Positions 1-9,803 of a stretch of DNA of 64,000 bases are shown piece after piece. A program made the position numbers and the translations under genes. The notes under the pieces are model-generated. The model worked only from the letters and a program-made list of their open reading frames with translations, made no database searches and had not been told where the DNA came from. Each line of letters begins with the position of its first letter. Positions within the stretch are counted from its first letter, which is position 1. This DNA comes from Muricea muricata (Eukaryota > Cnidaria > Anthozoa > Malacalcyonacea > Plexauridae): positions 35,961,818 through 36,025,817 of the forward strand of contig OY979716.1 of assembly GCA_963855995.1 (NCBI GenBank), written 5' to 3'.

Positions 1-57
1 GAAAAATATTGCTCCAAATTTGGAGGAAATAGTTCAAAAAATTTAGACACAATGTTT

Positions 58-975
58 CTATATAAGCATGTATGGGCATTTTGGAGCAAAGCAGAAACAA
101 TATAAATTTTGCCAATAGTTTTGCCAAAAATTTTGCTGTTTTTTCATGTCAATCAATGCAAAATAATTGCAGATGCTGCCAAACATCCATTCGACTGACA
201 CCCTCACTGAGCTCATTGACTTGTTGAATAGCTCCATTCCTGGGGTTAGTTGGCGGTCTTTATATGGCCTTTGTAGATGGACACCAATTGGGTATGCAGG
301 ATCCCCATAAAGACATAGTGGGGTCCCATTGTAGACAGCATGCTGCTGTAATAATGGGAGAAGCCCAGATTGATGGAGCATGGTGCTATCATGCCGTTTC
401 CCTTCGTATGGACCGGAAAGATTGGCAATCAAGCCATCAGGCACAACAACACTTTGAAATTTCATACCATGAAACCTCTTATACCCATTGTACATGGTTC
501 TCTGTTTCGTATTTGGCCTGGCAATCTTTGGTACGGTTCCATCAATAAAACCAAAACAGTTTTGCAGAGGGGCACCATGAGCATGTATGCTATCAGCATA
601 CCTGCTAAGGTTTTCAGGAGATAGAAATGGTAGCTCTAGACTCTCAAGGCGGTGATGATGTGTATTGAAGACAAGGCTTAGCATTTCGTTAAAGATAAGG
701 CAGATTTCAGTAGGATTACGACCAAATCTGCTGACCATGTCAGTATAGCGACAAGGGTACGCCAATCTTTTGAGAAGAATAAATAATCCTTCCAAGCCAC
801 TAAATGAAGTTCGCTGAGCGCAAACAACTTTCTCCGGAATGCCAAGACATATTAGTACGTGTGCGATGTCATCTTTTCGGAAACGCAGCTCTTTATAGCA
901 TTCTGTGTCATCCCAATTCTCAAAGTCAAATTTATCAAATTTCCAATATGGAAAGATCTCTCGAGATTGATTAGT
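58..975 (-). pseudogene. Harbinger-type (DDE) transposase, catalytic part
   Basis: This is the nuclease of a PIF/Harbinger transposon, which cuts and joins element ends in the nucleus. The listed Met-initiated ORF begins at 795, but the frame stays open to about 975 and carries a typical upstream block (FPYWKFDKFDF, then LRFRKDD). The catalytic region shows GFIDGT (first Asp), KRHDST, YGDPAYP (second Asp) and SVEWMFG (Glu). LKRLAYPCRY is also typical of the family. There is no start codon before the frame runs into the (GATA)n tail of the neighbouring LINE at 983, so the gene is cut there. The last 20 or so residues are low-complexity and unlike the family end. A possible N-terminal piece lies beyond the LINE at 5523-5726. 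Family assignment is firm; activity is unlikely. Confidence 0.8.
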
Positions 976-979
976 TGAA

Positions 980-982
<3 letters not shown>

Positions 983-1021
<39 letters not shown>
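983..1021 (-). repeat. (GATA)n tract, 3' tail of LINE 1
   Basis: About ten GATA units lie immediately after an AATAAA signal read on the minus strand (1024-1029). The position shows that the microsatellite is the simple-repeat 3' tail of the LINE, not an independent locus. Confidence 0.8.
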
Positions 1022-1143
1022 CGTTTTATTAGAAATACGTTGCAGCCACAAAAAGCTGAATTGCGTAACTTTACATGAAAATAAATAATACAATAGTAAG
1101 AATGTTAGGTAGAATATATACAATAAAATTCTCTAAGAATTAT

Positions 1144-3942
1144 TTAGAAATTGTTACTGTCGTTATATGCCCTACAACCAGATACTATAAAGGAGTTAAA
1201 GAAGCGATCAGTTTTTGCTCGTGGTACATTCAGTGGTCTTTGTTTCCTTAAAATGGGTCTGGGAGTTTCATTAACTTTTGGGATAAGATGATTCAATTTA
1301 TTATTATGGTTCTCTAAAATTTCTTTGAAGAGTTTCGCGGTGAGGTAACAATGTCGCTCATTGACGGAATTGATATTTGCTTCGAGCAGTGCAGCAGAGT
1401 ATGGCAGGTGCGGGAAAATACAACGCATTGCTCTCTTTTGGATGCGTTCCAGGTCTGCACGCAAATATTTTGGTAGCGCGTGATGGAACACTTGGCAAGC
1501 ATAGTCTAAGGAGGATCTAATACATGTACAATAATATGCCACCATATCCGCAGTGGACACTTTGGCTCGTTTTAATTGTACGAGAAAATATAGTTTCCGA
1601 GATGCCTTTGCCACTAGATTTGCAATGTGGTCATTCCACGAGAGTTTGGAATTTATTGTTACACCCAATAACTTGGCACTGGTTACTGTTCTTATCGGGT
1701 TGCCTTCAACATGTATAGGTGGTAGATTGGCTTCCTGATGCGAATGAGTAAAAGTAATAGTGAGTTCTTTAGTTTTGTCACAGTTAAGTTGGAACTTATT
1801 CTCTTTTGACCAGTCATGAATTTGGTCGGCTGCCAATTGGACTTCACTTGGGTTGCCCTTAATAACAGTTTCGGATGCAGTCGAATCATCAACGTATTTC
1901 CAGAGGCTGAATGGGTCTGAGACTGACAAGTCATTTATCATAATCAGGAAGAGCCAAGGGCCAAGTTTAGTTCCCTGAGGCACACCCGAGGGGACTGCTC
2001 CCCATTCAGAGAAGCAATCATATCCCAGTTTAACCCTTTGAAGTCTACATGTCAAGAAGCTTATAACCCAGTTTATTACACTATTAGGAATATCAAGCTG
2101 TTTTATCTTGTTGACAAGCAGGCGATGGTCAATCAAATCGAACGCTTTGCTGTAGTCGCATAATAATACTCGAATAGTGGATCCTGTTCCATCTGTGTCA
2201 CCCAGCCACTTGTGAAACATACTAATCAGGGCCGTAACTGTAGAGGAGCCAGGTACTGTTCCAAATTGGCGAGGATCAATTATTTTCAGGACGGCTGGTT
2301 TTATGTAGTCGTTAACAATTAATTCTTCAGCCATCTTGGAAAGACACGGTGTAAGTGAAATTGGGCGAAGCTCATTTTTTAGATTAGTAACTAGCCTCAC
2401 TTTAGGAATTGGGGTAATATTTGCAGTCCTCCAGGTAATTGGAACTCTCTGTTCTTTAAAAGAGGTATTAAGAATATCTGTAATGGGGTCTGCTAGTAAT
2501 TCAGCATATTCTTTCAAAAGCCAGTTTGGAATATTGTCCGGGCCAGGAGACTTGTACTTATTGAGGTGCCGTAATAAGTGACATACACGAACCACACAAA
2601 CCTCTAAGACTTCGCCGTCATCCTCGACGTCTAGTTCCATAGTTGACTGGTCAAATGTGTCGAAAACTTGAAGTGGTTCCAATAGAGCAGAATTAATTGC
2701 GTTTGCAATTTCTTGGTTCGACATATCCCCAAGATCAGGGACAGATAAGTCGTCCAAAAGATTTGTACTACTTTTCTTGGAAAGACCACTCAGTTTTTTC
2801 ATCGCCTTCCACCATTGCTTAGGATTTATACCTTTTAAGTCTTCAACTTTCGAAGAATAATATTTGGCTTTACAAGATTTTCTTTCCCTATTAACAGCAT
2901 TCCGAAGAGCTTTGTAAACGTTACTATGTTTGTTTGCATGGAAGGCACTCTGACGCTGTTGTATCAAATTCTTCAATTTCATGGTCATCCAAGGGGAATC
3001 CTTTGGATATACTCTTTTAGGTTTTTCAGGCATAATATTGTTCATTCCTATTTTTACGAGATTTTCGAAGGTTGAGAGTTTACTTTCACAATTAGGTTGA
3101 CTTTTTATAATAGACCAGTCGACGTTATTAAAATACCGGCCAAGTGCGTTGATATTACTCTCTCGCATATCTCGTGTAGTAATATACTTCCTAGTAAACT
3201 GACCTTGGGTTCTTTCTTTAGGTATTACTAGAACCGTGTTGTGGTCGGAGAGGCCAAATGGTGGAAAAATCGTAGGAGGCGAATAAAACTGAGCCATATT
3301 AGTAAGTATTAGGTCAAGGATAGCTTGGCCTCTAGTTGCTGACTTAACCAACTGTTTGAGGTTAAAATGGCGCTGTAAACTACCAAGTTTGACACGGTTA
3401 AAATCACCAGCAACTATAAAACCACAGGTAGGATATAGAGATTCTACCGTTGACATACTTTCAAAAAGATGATTCATAAAGGAGTGGTGGTCCGCACCAG
3501 GTGGATGGTAAACAACGGCGATCATTATGCAACAGAAACCACGAGGCAATCGGTTTGGTTTAAGTTTTAACCAGAGGACCTCGTGATTATCACAACATTG
3601 TGGCATATCAGGTATTTCAAACTTAATTCCGTTTTTGATGTAAACACAAACCCCGCCGTGTTGATGAGTCGAACGGTCTCTACGAACAATTTTATAGCCC
3701 TGAATTTCTACTACAGAATCACTAATTTCGTCTTTTAACCAAGTCTCTGTTATGAAGCCAATATCGACATTATTTCTTAAAAGGAATTCCTCAACTTCGA
3801 GTACTTTTGGAACCAGTGACATTGTGTTTGCTATCGTTAGCCGGGGTACAAAGTTGGGAAGTGGTTTGCTTTTATAATGGGTTGTGTTATTCAAGGGCAC
3901 ATAAATAAGATTATGTAAGTTAGTACACCTTTGGTTTCGCAC
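1144..3942 (-). CDS. LINE 1 ORF2: endonuclease-reverse transcriptase
   Basis: This 932-aa protein nicks the target and reverse-transcribes the element RNA at the nick. The N-terminal quarter is an endonuclease/exonuclease/phosphatase domain: ITETWL (catalytic Glu), RRDRSTHQHGG, VYHPPG, IVAGDFN (Asp/Asn) and GLSDHN (the terminal SDH). The central half is the reverse transcriptase: ANITPIPK, LCDYSKAFD (first Asp), GVPQGTKLGP, then YVDD as the catalytic box where many relatives have FADD. A C-terminal region with KLLGVTI and later RIQKRAMR follows, as in CR1-like elements. ORF2 starts about 69 nt after the ORF1 stop. No stops or frameshifts are seen, so it could be functional. Confidence 0.9.
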   Translation of the reverse strand: MRNQRCTNLHNLIYVPLNNTTHYKSKPLPNFVPRLTIANTMSLVPKVLEVEEFLLRNNVDIGFITETWLKDEISDSVVEIQGYKIVRRDRSTHQHGGVCVYIKNGIKFEIPDMPQCCDNHEVLWLKLKPNRLPRGFCCIMIAVVYHPPGADHHSFMNHLFESMSTVESLYPTCGFIVAGDFNRVKLGSLQRHFNLKQLVKSATRGQAILDLILTNMAQFYSPPTIFPPFGLSDHNTVLVIPKERTQGQFTRKYITTRDMRESNINALGRYFNNVDWSIIKSQPNCESKLSTFENLVKIGMNNIMPEKPKRVYPKDSPWMTMKLKNLIQQRQSAFHANKHSNVYKALRNAVNRERKSCKAKYYSSKVEDLKGINPKQWWKAMKKLSGLSKKSSTNLLDDLSVPDLGDMSNQEIANAINSALLEPLQVFDTFDQSTMELDVEDDGEVLEVCVVRVCHLLRHLNKYKSPGPDNIPNWLLKEYAELLADPITDILNTSFKEQRVPITWRTANITPIPKVRLVTNLKNELRPISLTPCLSKMAEELIVNDYIKPAVLKIIDPRQFGTVPGSSTVTALISMFHKWLGDTDGTGSTIRVLLCDYSKAFDLIDHRLLVNKIKQLDIPNSVINWVISFLTCRLQRVKLGYDCFSEWGAVPSGVPQGTKLGPWLFLIMINDLSVSDPFSLWKYVDDSTASETVIKGNPSEVQLAADQIHDWSKENKFQLNCDKTKELTITFTHSHQEANLPPIHVEGNPIRTVTSAKLLGVTINSKLSWNDHIANLVAKASRKLYFLVQLKRAKVSTADMVAYYCTCIRSSLDYACQVFHHALPKYLRADLERIQKRAMRCIFPHLPYSAALLEANINSVNERHCYLTAKLFKEILENHNNKLNHLIPKVNETPRPILRKQRPLNVPRAKTDRFFNSFIVSGCRAYNDSNNF

Positions 3943-4010
3943 TATTTTGTTTGTACAGGTAAAATGATTATTTGTTGAGTAATTTCGACCATGTGAGGAG
4001 ACTGAATTGC

Positions 4011-5456
4011 TTACATTCCTCCAATCAGGGGAAGAAAAAAGGGCTCTTGGGCACCTGTTTGTAATTCTGACAGAAATGGTCTGTTCCGTGATTTTTTTTT
4101 GTCCAGAAACCGGTGGTTGTTTGCAGTTGGACGACGAGGAATCGAAGGGGGTTTGTTCCAGGGACGGTGATAGTGAAAAGGAGTTTCCAAATGATTCACT
4201 GACTGGGGAACTTCAAGGTGTTCTTTAACTTGACGATTTATGCGATTTATGCGACTATTAAGATGGTTGTTATACCCTTTCTTTCTCTCCTTAATATTGC
4301 GACATGCATCAGATTTCGTTGTATCAATCAGGGGCAAATTCCCGAGACAGATAATATCACGATCACTAACAGACTTTTCTGTTGATTTATAAGCAGGGTT
4401 TGATAGTGGTTCCGTGGAGGATATTACAGGCACAGGGATCGGTGTAATAATCTCAAGCTCGTCTGGTTGGAAGGCATTACACTGGACATTAGTTGGTCGA
4501 TCAGGTGAATTTACTTTAGGTATATCCGCACAATGATGTTTATCCGACTCACATGTTCGTGATCGTACATGTAAATTTCCTTTCTTCGATTTGCATGTAT
4601 CCTGATTATTTAGTTCGGTAATTAGTTTTAAATCCGATAGGCAATTTGTTTGCGTGCTGAATGAAACTTTCTCACCTTCGATCTTCAACAACTTATTTTG
4701 AAGTTCATTTATGGTATTATCTCGGTCCTTTATTACTTTGTTCTTCGCATCAATGATTAAGCTGAACTCCTGAACGATGGATTCAATTCTGCTATTATAA
4801 AGACCACCGTCCCGTTCGCTTGGAAGCAGCGCATCACTGAGTCGCTCTATAATGTTATGGGTAGAGTCTATAACGTTATTGATCGAGCTAATTTGACTTT
4901 GTATGAAATTTATGTCCAACTTTACTTTTTTCATATCATTTTCGTACCTGCCACAGCCGCATGTGTCTTGGACAGGCTGAGATGCTTCAAATGTAGTATT
5001 ATTATCTGAAACAACTTCACACAAATCTTGTAAGGTTACACTAATGCAGTCAACATCTTGAGTTAAGCGATTTGTGTTGTTGTTGTTATTTAAAGTAAGA
5101 TTGTCGGTAGTCGGTGCATTCAGTGTTTCCAATAGGTAATCCCTGAATAAAATACCATCTTTACCATGGAATTGCAGAGAATTTTGTTTACCGGGATACC
5201 AAGTCATACTTAAATCAGCGTTTGTACTGTTAAATTGCTTCGCCTTACCACCAGGTGATCTCCAGCTACCGTATAGTCCGACAACATTTTTGATAAAAAG
5301 CCTGAGTGAATCGAGATCTTGCGTCCATTTTATTCGATGTCCTTCACAGATCAAATGAGCTTTGTCGTTTAAGGACTTAATTGTGTGAGTGTTGAGACAT
5401 TTAACAGAAAACATAACATTGTTTGCTAAGCTTATTGAGTCATGACCAGCCGCCAT
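4011..5456 (-). CDS. LINE 1 ORF1 protein
   Basis: This 481-aa ORF lies directly upstream of the endonuclease-RT ORF, so it is the ORF1 product, expected to bind element RNA. Residues from about 45 to 100 contain a block with spaced Trp, LRLFIK, GSWRSPGGKAK and SMTWYPGKQ that is clearly related to the start of ORF1 of LINE 2 at 24369, so it is a shared domain of this LINE group. The middle (roughly 170-270) is rich in charged and hydrophobic residues spaced as in a coiled coil. The last 60 residues are basic and Pro/Arg-rich. I see no CCHC zinc knuckle and no clear RRM-like block of the kind in LINE 2 ORF1. The start Met lies at the beginning of the related domain. Confidence 0.75.
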   Translation of the reverse strand: MAAGHDSISLANNVMFSVKCLNTHTIKSLNDKAHLICEGHRIKWTQDLDSLRLFIKNVVGLYGSWRSPGGKAKQFNSTNADLSMTWYPGKQNSLQFHGKDGILFRDYLLETLNAPTTDNLTLNNNNNTNRLTQDVDCISVTLQDLCEVVSDNNTTFEASQPVQDTCGCGRYENDMKKVKLDINFIQSQISSINNVIDSTHNIIERLSDALLPSERDGGLYNSRIESIVQEFSLIIDAKNKVIKDRDNTINELQNKLLKIEGEKVSFSTQTNCLSDLKLITELNNQDTCKSKKGNLHVRSRTCESDKHHCADIPKVNSPDRPTNVQCNAFQPDELEIITPIPVPVISSTEPLSNPAYKSTEKSVSDRDIICLGNLPLIDTTKSDACRNIKERKKGYNNHLNSRINRINRQVKEHLEVPQSVNHLETPFHYHRPWNKPPSIPRRPTANNHRFLDKKKSRNRPFLSELQTGAQEPFFLPLIGGM

Positions 5457-5522
5457 GCCGCCACACCTTCGATCTTTTATTTATGATTTTGAATGAACCA
5501 CTTTTTCATCATCAACAATTCT

Positions 5523-5726
5523 TCAGGAAAGCATAAAATGTACCATATCTCTTGAAGTTGAACGAGGATTTAGACAATAAACTTGTAGAATTTCAACAGA
5601 AATTTTCGAGGTAACTTTCGCCATGAGAAACAGTTCGACATATACATAATCTTCCATGTCAATTACATCTGACAAATATGCAATCGTAAGTTGTCCGCGA
5701 AATTCCTGTAAACTATTTCCTGCCAT
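5523..5726 (-). pseudogene. Possible N-terminal fragment of the split Harbinger transposase
   Basis: A 67-aa ORF whose segment AYLSDVIDMEDYVYV resembles the N-terminal region that precedes the YW-KFD block in Harbinger transposases (small, acidic, with an I-D-x-E-[DE]-[YF] pattern). It points the same way as the catalytic part at 58-975 and lies just beyond the LINE that separates them. The tail of this ORF (STSRDM) and the open start of the other part (STNQSREIF) look alike, which could be a decayed target duplication or chance. The alternative is LINE 5' leader sequence. Confidence 0.35.
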
Positions 5727-6626
5727 TTTTTATTTGGCAAAAGTGAAAAAAAGGCAAGCAAAATACAGTGGTTTAAACCACGTCAAATTCGCAAGGATTT
5801 TCAAAATTTGAAAGTGTACACTAATTTAACGGTCTTGAACTGACTCATGCCTTCGAAATTTGTTTCGAAAGTATTTTGAAAGAGAGCAACCACTTATATC
5901 TCCAGGATCTCCCATGTCATATTAGAGGGACAAAAACTGTTTCATTAATCTACTGTAGAAAAGGAAAAAGATTCGATGAGAATTCTTTCTTACAATCAGC
6001 CGTCGTCCAAGAACTCGCTAAATCAAACTTTGTTTACGACGTGGTGGCGACCTAGACTCAGACCCCATGCGGTTGAATGGCGTCCTAGTTGACGTCGCGT
6101 CGTGTTTGCTAAACCTCTCTAATATCAGCATTGGTTGCGCTTAAATCTTTAATTCAAAAGCAAAGTTCCACGTAGAATAATCATCTGCCCCCCTCGCACC
6201 CTCTCCCTTAACTACGCCACTGAATGGTAGACAAGGATAAATCAAAGTTTAGCAACAATGACTCGTGCGTTGGCCAGTACATACGAAGGACTATTCAAAC
6301 TGGGCGAGGAAACACGGAAAATTACCTCTGGATTTAGCGTCTATTACCAAACTTTATGCTGCTAAAGTTCTAAAGTTCTATGGTAAGTTTAAAGTAAAGC
6401 TATACGCCTATAACTTATAAAATCGGTACTTCTTTTAATAGATCAGATAACCTGAGTGTATAAAGCTTTTAGCAGTCATGCGGTCATGCTAGCTAAACCG
6501 TATTTTCCTGATATTGAGTGGATTTATTTCATGTATAAACGATCAGAGAGAGATACATATAAAATAAACAGTATATGGCGACAAGTAATTCAAGAGCTGT
6601 GTTTAATCTGCTTTTTAATATGTTTA
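5727..6626. other. No gene recognised
   Basis: AT-rich sequence with only short, unremarkable frames. The 106-codon frame at 6456-6776 crosses the boundary of a repeat at 6627 and has no recognisable motif, so it is not called. Confidence 0.5.
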
Positions 6627-7754
6627 CTAGAAATACATGCATGCAGCAACCCCTCGCCACTAAGAGCATGCTACTATATTTTCGGAATTACACGAAGTAC
6701 TTGCATAGGTTGTTGTCATAGCAACACGGCAATTGTTATTCTTTCTGTATATTTTTTCAAAATGACAAAATATTGAGTTTTTAATCCTTGTTTTATTGAC
6801 AATTTTTTAAAATGGCACAACATTTGTCATCGGTATGTTATTACGCCTAATGTAAGCTTAAATTTGGTACAAAATACGACCTATTAATTACATATATTAG
6901 ACGTTTTGCAATATCTATGAAACTAAATTTTTATCTATAGATATCTATAGATAAAAATTTAGTTTCATAGATATTGCAAAACGTCTAATATATGTAATTA
7001 ATAGGTCGTATTTTATACCAAATTTAAGCTTACATAAACTTTGAGTTTGAAATAACACCGTTTCAAGCCAATTTTGTATCTTCGCTCATATTCTTTTACA
7101 TGTAAAGTTCGTCAATATTTTGAAATACAGTAATAAGAAGACAGTCTTGCATTTTAATACAAAACATAAACTTACTCTGGAATTTAAACAGTGAACAGAC
7201 TGGAGGAGTACGGCTACGCCGGCCTTTATAAAGCATTAAAACACAAGTATAAATACGCATTATCAACAAACTTGCCTTGTGTTTCACGCCGTAGTCAATT
7301 CTTGGCGCTTCTGTGTATTTTCCCAGAGTTAATCTCTCTTCAGGAGTCTTGTCGCAGTCGTTTTCGTCTCAGTACTCGCCTTTTTGTATGCCTTAAGCGT
7401 TTGCTACTCCTGATATTCCGCCATACTCTTGAGATCATAAATGACCACCCTTCGTTGGTTGTGAAAGCTGCCATATCTTTTTGCAAAAATACAAAATATT
7501 GTAGAGCAAAAAGCAAATTTAGATATTTGCTTGCTGTCAGTTGAATTCCTGATTAATCAATCAACAATAAATTTTAAATCCGGCCAATCAGTGTTAGCCA
7601 TTCATGATAGTCCGCCATATTGTTGAGATCAGTGAGGACATACCACTTTTACTACCTATCACGAGCAACGACTTTGAACTCCGCTAATACGAAATTAGTA
7701 ACCCTCGCCCCGGGCTTACGCCCGGAACGGCGCTTCGCGCCGTTGGCTCGGGGA
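6627..7754 (-). mobile_element. Helitron-like non-autonomous element, copy 1
   Basis: Read on the minus strand the element begins TCCCCGAGCC and ends TTTCTAG, the TC...CTRR ends of Helitrons. The host bases on either side are A and T, the canonical insertion site. Near the 5' end is a GC-rich double hairpin (AACGGCGC/GCGCCGTT, then CCGGGC/GCCCGG). A TGCATGCA palindrome lies about 10 bp before the 3' CTAG. There are no terminal inverted repeats and no transposase. Two further copies are at 9804-10752 and 49757-50606. Frames of 100 or so codons inside recur in all three copies only because the copies are related. Confidence 0.6.
6851..7034. repeat. 184 bp near-perfect palindrome inside copy 1
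   Basis: Two arms of about 92 bp meet at about 6942 in TCTATAGATATCTATAGA with essentially no spacer. The left arm starts TGTAAGCTTAAATTTGG. The sister copies at 9804 and 49757 contain only part of the left arm, so this is an inverted duplication or an inserted foldback unit specific to copy 1. Confidence 0.85.
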
Positions 7755-8289
7755 TAAAGCCTACCCATGCTTAACAATACATTCCACTGGTTTCTAAATA
7801 ATATATTTAAATTTGGCGCGCACAATGACGTGTTGACTCAAAGCCCTTTGTAGCAGTTGCGTTTCAGAGACTTTCGAATTTTACCGCTCTGCAATATTTT
7901 GTCACCTGGGATGATAGTGATCTGAATTAATCTATTACTTAATTTTTATAATTAATAATTATTATGTTTTATCACTTTTTAGATGATGCAGCAGAAAAAT
8001 TTGGCGTAGCTAGATAAACAACGTAATCAAGTGTTGTAAACAACAAAAATTTGGAAGAAAAGAACGAGAGTTAGCTGTATCAATATTGACACTTATAGTA
8101 CGTGCAAAAATTGAACACTGAAAATATTTAAGCTATAAAGCATTTTATATCTTCCTTATTAGTTAAAATAGGTATATGTAATCTGTTATATTAAAATTTT
8201 AAAAAAATTAAATCATTAAAACATTTCTCATTATCTTAACTTGGCACTTGTATCGCAGACAGTAATTCTCTATTTATAAACTATTTTGA
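7755..8289. other. No gene recognised
   Basis: AT-rich intergenic sequence. No coding frame, RNA gene or structured repeat was identified. Confidence 0.5.
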
Positions 8290-8870
8290 ACTTAGTAATT
8301 TTTCTAGGAATCTGGGAATTCCTTTAGAAATCCACAGAAATTCTTTTGCGTTCTATAGTAAATAGTTTAAGATACGATTTTGTGGAAATATTTTACTTTA
8401 AAACTATTTTAAAACTTTAAAAGTTTCTGTAATCATCATTTCAAGAATTTCTTTAGGATTTTACCTGTATTTCTTTAGGATGGTACAGGAATTCCTTTAG
8501 GAAATCCAATTAATTTTTCATTTTCTGCAGGAAATCGTTTAGGAATTTCTTTAGGATTGTATAGGAAATCTAATTAAATTTATGTTCACTATAGGAATCC
8601 TATAAGAATTTGTTTAGCATTGTATAGGGATTCCTTTACGTATTTATTTAGGATTATGTAGTAATTCCTTTAGGAAATGCAATTGCAATTCCTATTGGAA
8701 TTCCTTTACAATTCTGTAGAAATGCCTTTAAGTTTCTATCAGAATTTCTTTAGGAAATCCTTTACAAATTCCTATTAAACTTCCTATTGAAAATTGTCCG
8801 AAAATCCTATAAAATATCCTATAGGAATTTCTTATAGGAATTCCTATAGGATTTTTTCGTAAGGGCTATA
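8290..8870. repeat. Degenerate array of GGAATTCCTTTAGGAA-like motifs
   Basis: Short variants of AGGAATTCCT and TTTAGGAAAT recur many times over about 580 bp. Because GGAATTCC is its own reverse complement, the array reads alike on both strands. Spacing is irregular, so this is a decayed satellite rather than a clean tandem repeat. No coding potential. Confidence 0.65.
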
Positions 8871-8935
8871 TACACGAATATTTACAATGCATAATTCATG
8901 TTGTGATGGGCAATGCCATGCCATACTATAAAGAA

Positions 8936-9803
8936 CTATAGGGTTTTTATTAGCCGTTTAAACGAGTCTTTTGAAAGAAATTCGCATTTATCTACGACTT
9001 CATGAGGCAACTTGTTCCATGCAAGTGCACCTCGGTAGGACAAACTCTTTTTTAAAAAATTTGTTTTAGGCTTTGGTAAATGTAGTTTTCGATTAATGCT
9101 TCTCAAACTATACATATCGTTCTGACAGGTACTATTATAGTTCAGTTAGGCATTTTGGTGTCATTTTTCGTATTGCCATAAATGTCATTACTTGTTGGCG
9201 TCGGTTCAAAATACTATCAATTGATTCCTACTGCAGAGTTTTAAAAATATCAGCACTTCTAACTTCGTAGCTTGAGCCAGTAATAACTCGTGCTGCCCTT
9301 TTTTGTTATTTATATGGCTTGTCTATATCAGTAACATTTCCTTGTTGCTATACTGTTGAACAGTAAGTGAAAAGCGGCAATACCAAAGCCTTATACATGG
9401 TAACTAGTGCGTCTAAAAATTTTGCTCTTCTTAGTAGATCAAAATTTTTAGAATTTTTTTTGCAGTGTGTGTCGACTTGTTAATTAAGCAGTTCGTCTAA
9501 GATTACGCTTAGAAATTCTTTATGCTCTACTCTCTCTATCGTTTGTTCACCTATGACAATTTCTGGGTTTGAGAGTATTTGGTTCAATCTATTTCTGGAT
9601 TCTATAATCATGATTGTATTCTGTTTTCTTGACATTTAGTGTTAGTTTGTTTGATCAAAGCCATTTATTAACGTTCTGGAGGTCTGTGTTGAGTTTCTGC
9701 TGGATGTCCACGGATGAGCTTCCATAACAGAAAATATTTGTGTCATCCGCAAACATCGATGCTTTTGTAGATGTCAAGCAGTTTGGTAAGTCATTAATAT
9801 ATA
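8936..9803 (-). pseudogene. CR1-like LINE reverse transcriptase, 3' half
   Basis: Minus-strand translation gives the end of a CR1-type ORF2: VYINDLPN, then ASMFADDTNIF (catalytic FADD), later AARVITGSSYEVRS, then SYRGALAWNKLPHE and a stop at 8936. Several frames are needed, so it is broken. The RT coding sequence continues exactly at 10753 on the other side of a Helitron-like insertion; joining the two sides restores the codons of LFLVYIND. This LINE differs from LINE 1 and LINE 2. Confidence 0.8.

Larger units (their letters stand above)
983..5480 (-). mobile_element. LINE 1, non-LTR retrotransposon with two full-length ORFs
   Basis: The element runs from a short 5' leader near 5480 through ORF1 (5456-4011) and ORF2 (3942-1144) to a 3' UTR of about 120 bp, a poly(A) signal and a (GATA)n tail. 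Both ORFs are uninterrupted and the endonuclease and reverse-transcriptase motifs are present. The domain order (ORF1, then apurinic-type endonuclease followed by RT, with a microsatellite tail) is that of the CR1/L2/Jockey group. It lies next to a Harbinger gene with parts on either side. The exact 5' end is not visible, and no convincing target-site duplication was found. Confidence 0.8.

Noticed and set aside
983-1021. Stand-alone GATA microsatellite
   Set aside because: Its position after the LINE's AATAAA shows it is the LINE tail.
5530-5570. Target-site duplication of LINE 1
   Set aside because: TTCAACTTCAAGAGAT resembles the sequence beyond the tail (TTCAACTAATC...GAGAGAT) but the match is gapped and weak for such an intact element.
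7191-7544. 117-codon frame also seen at 10135 and 50088
   Set aside because: It recurs only because the Helitron-like copies are related; the three frames diverge in length and end, and no motif is present.
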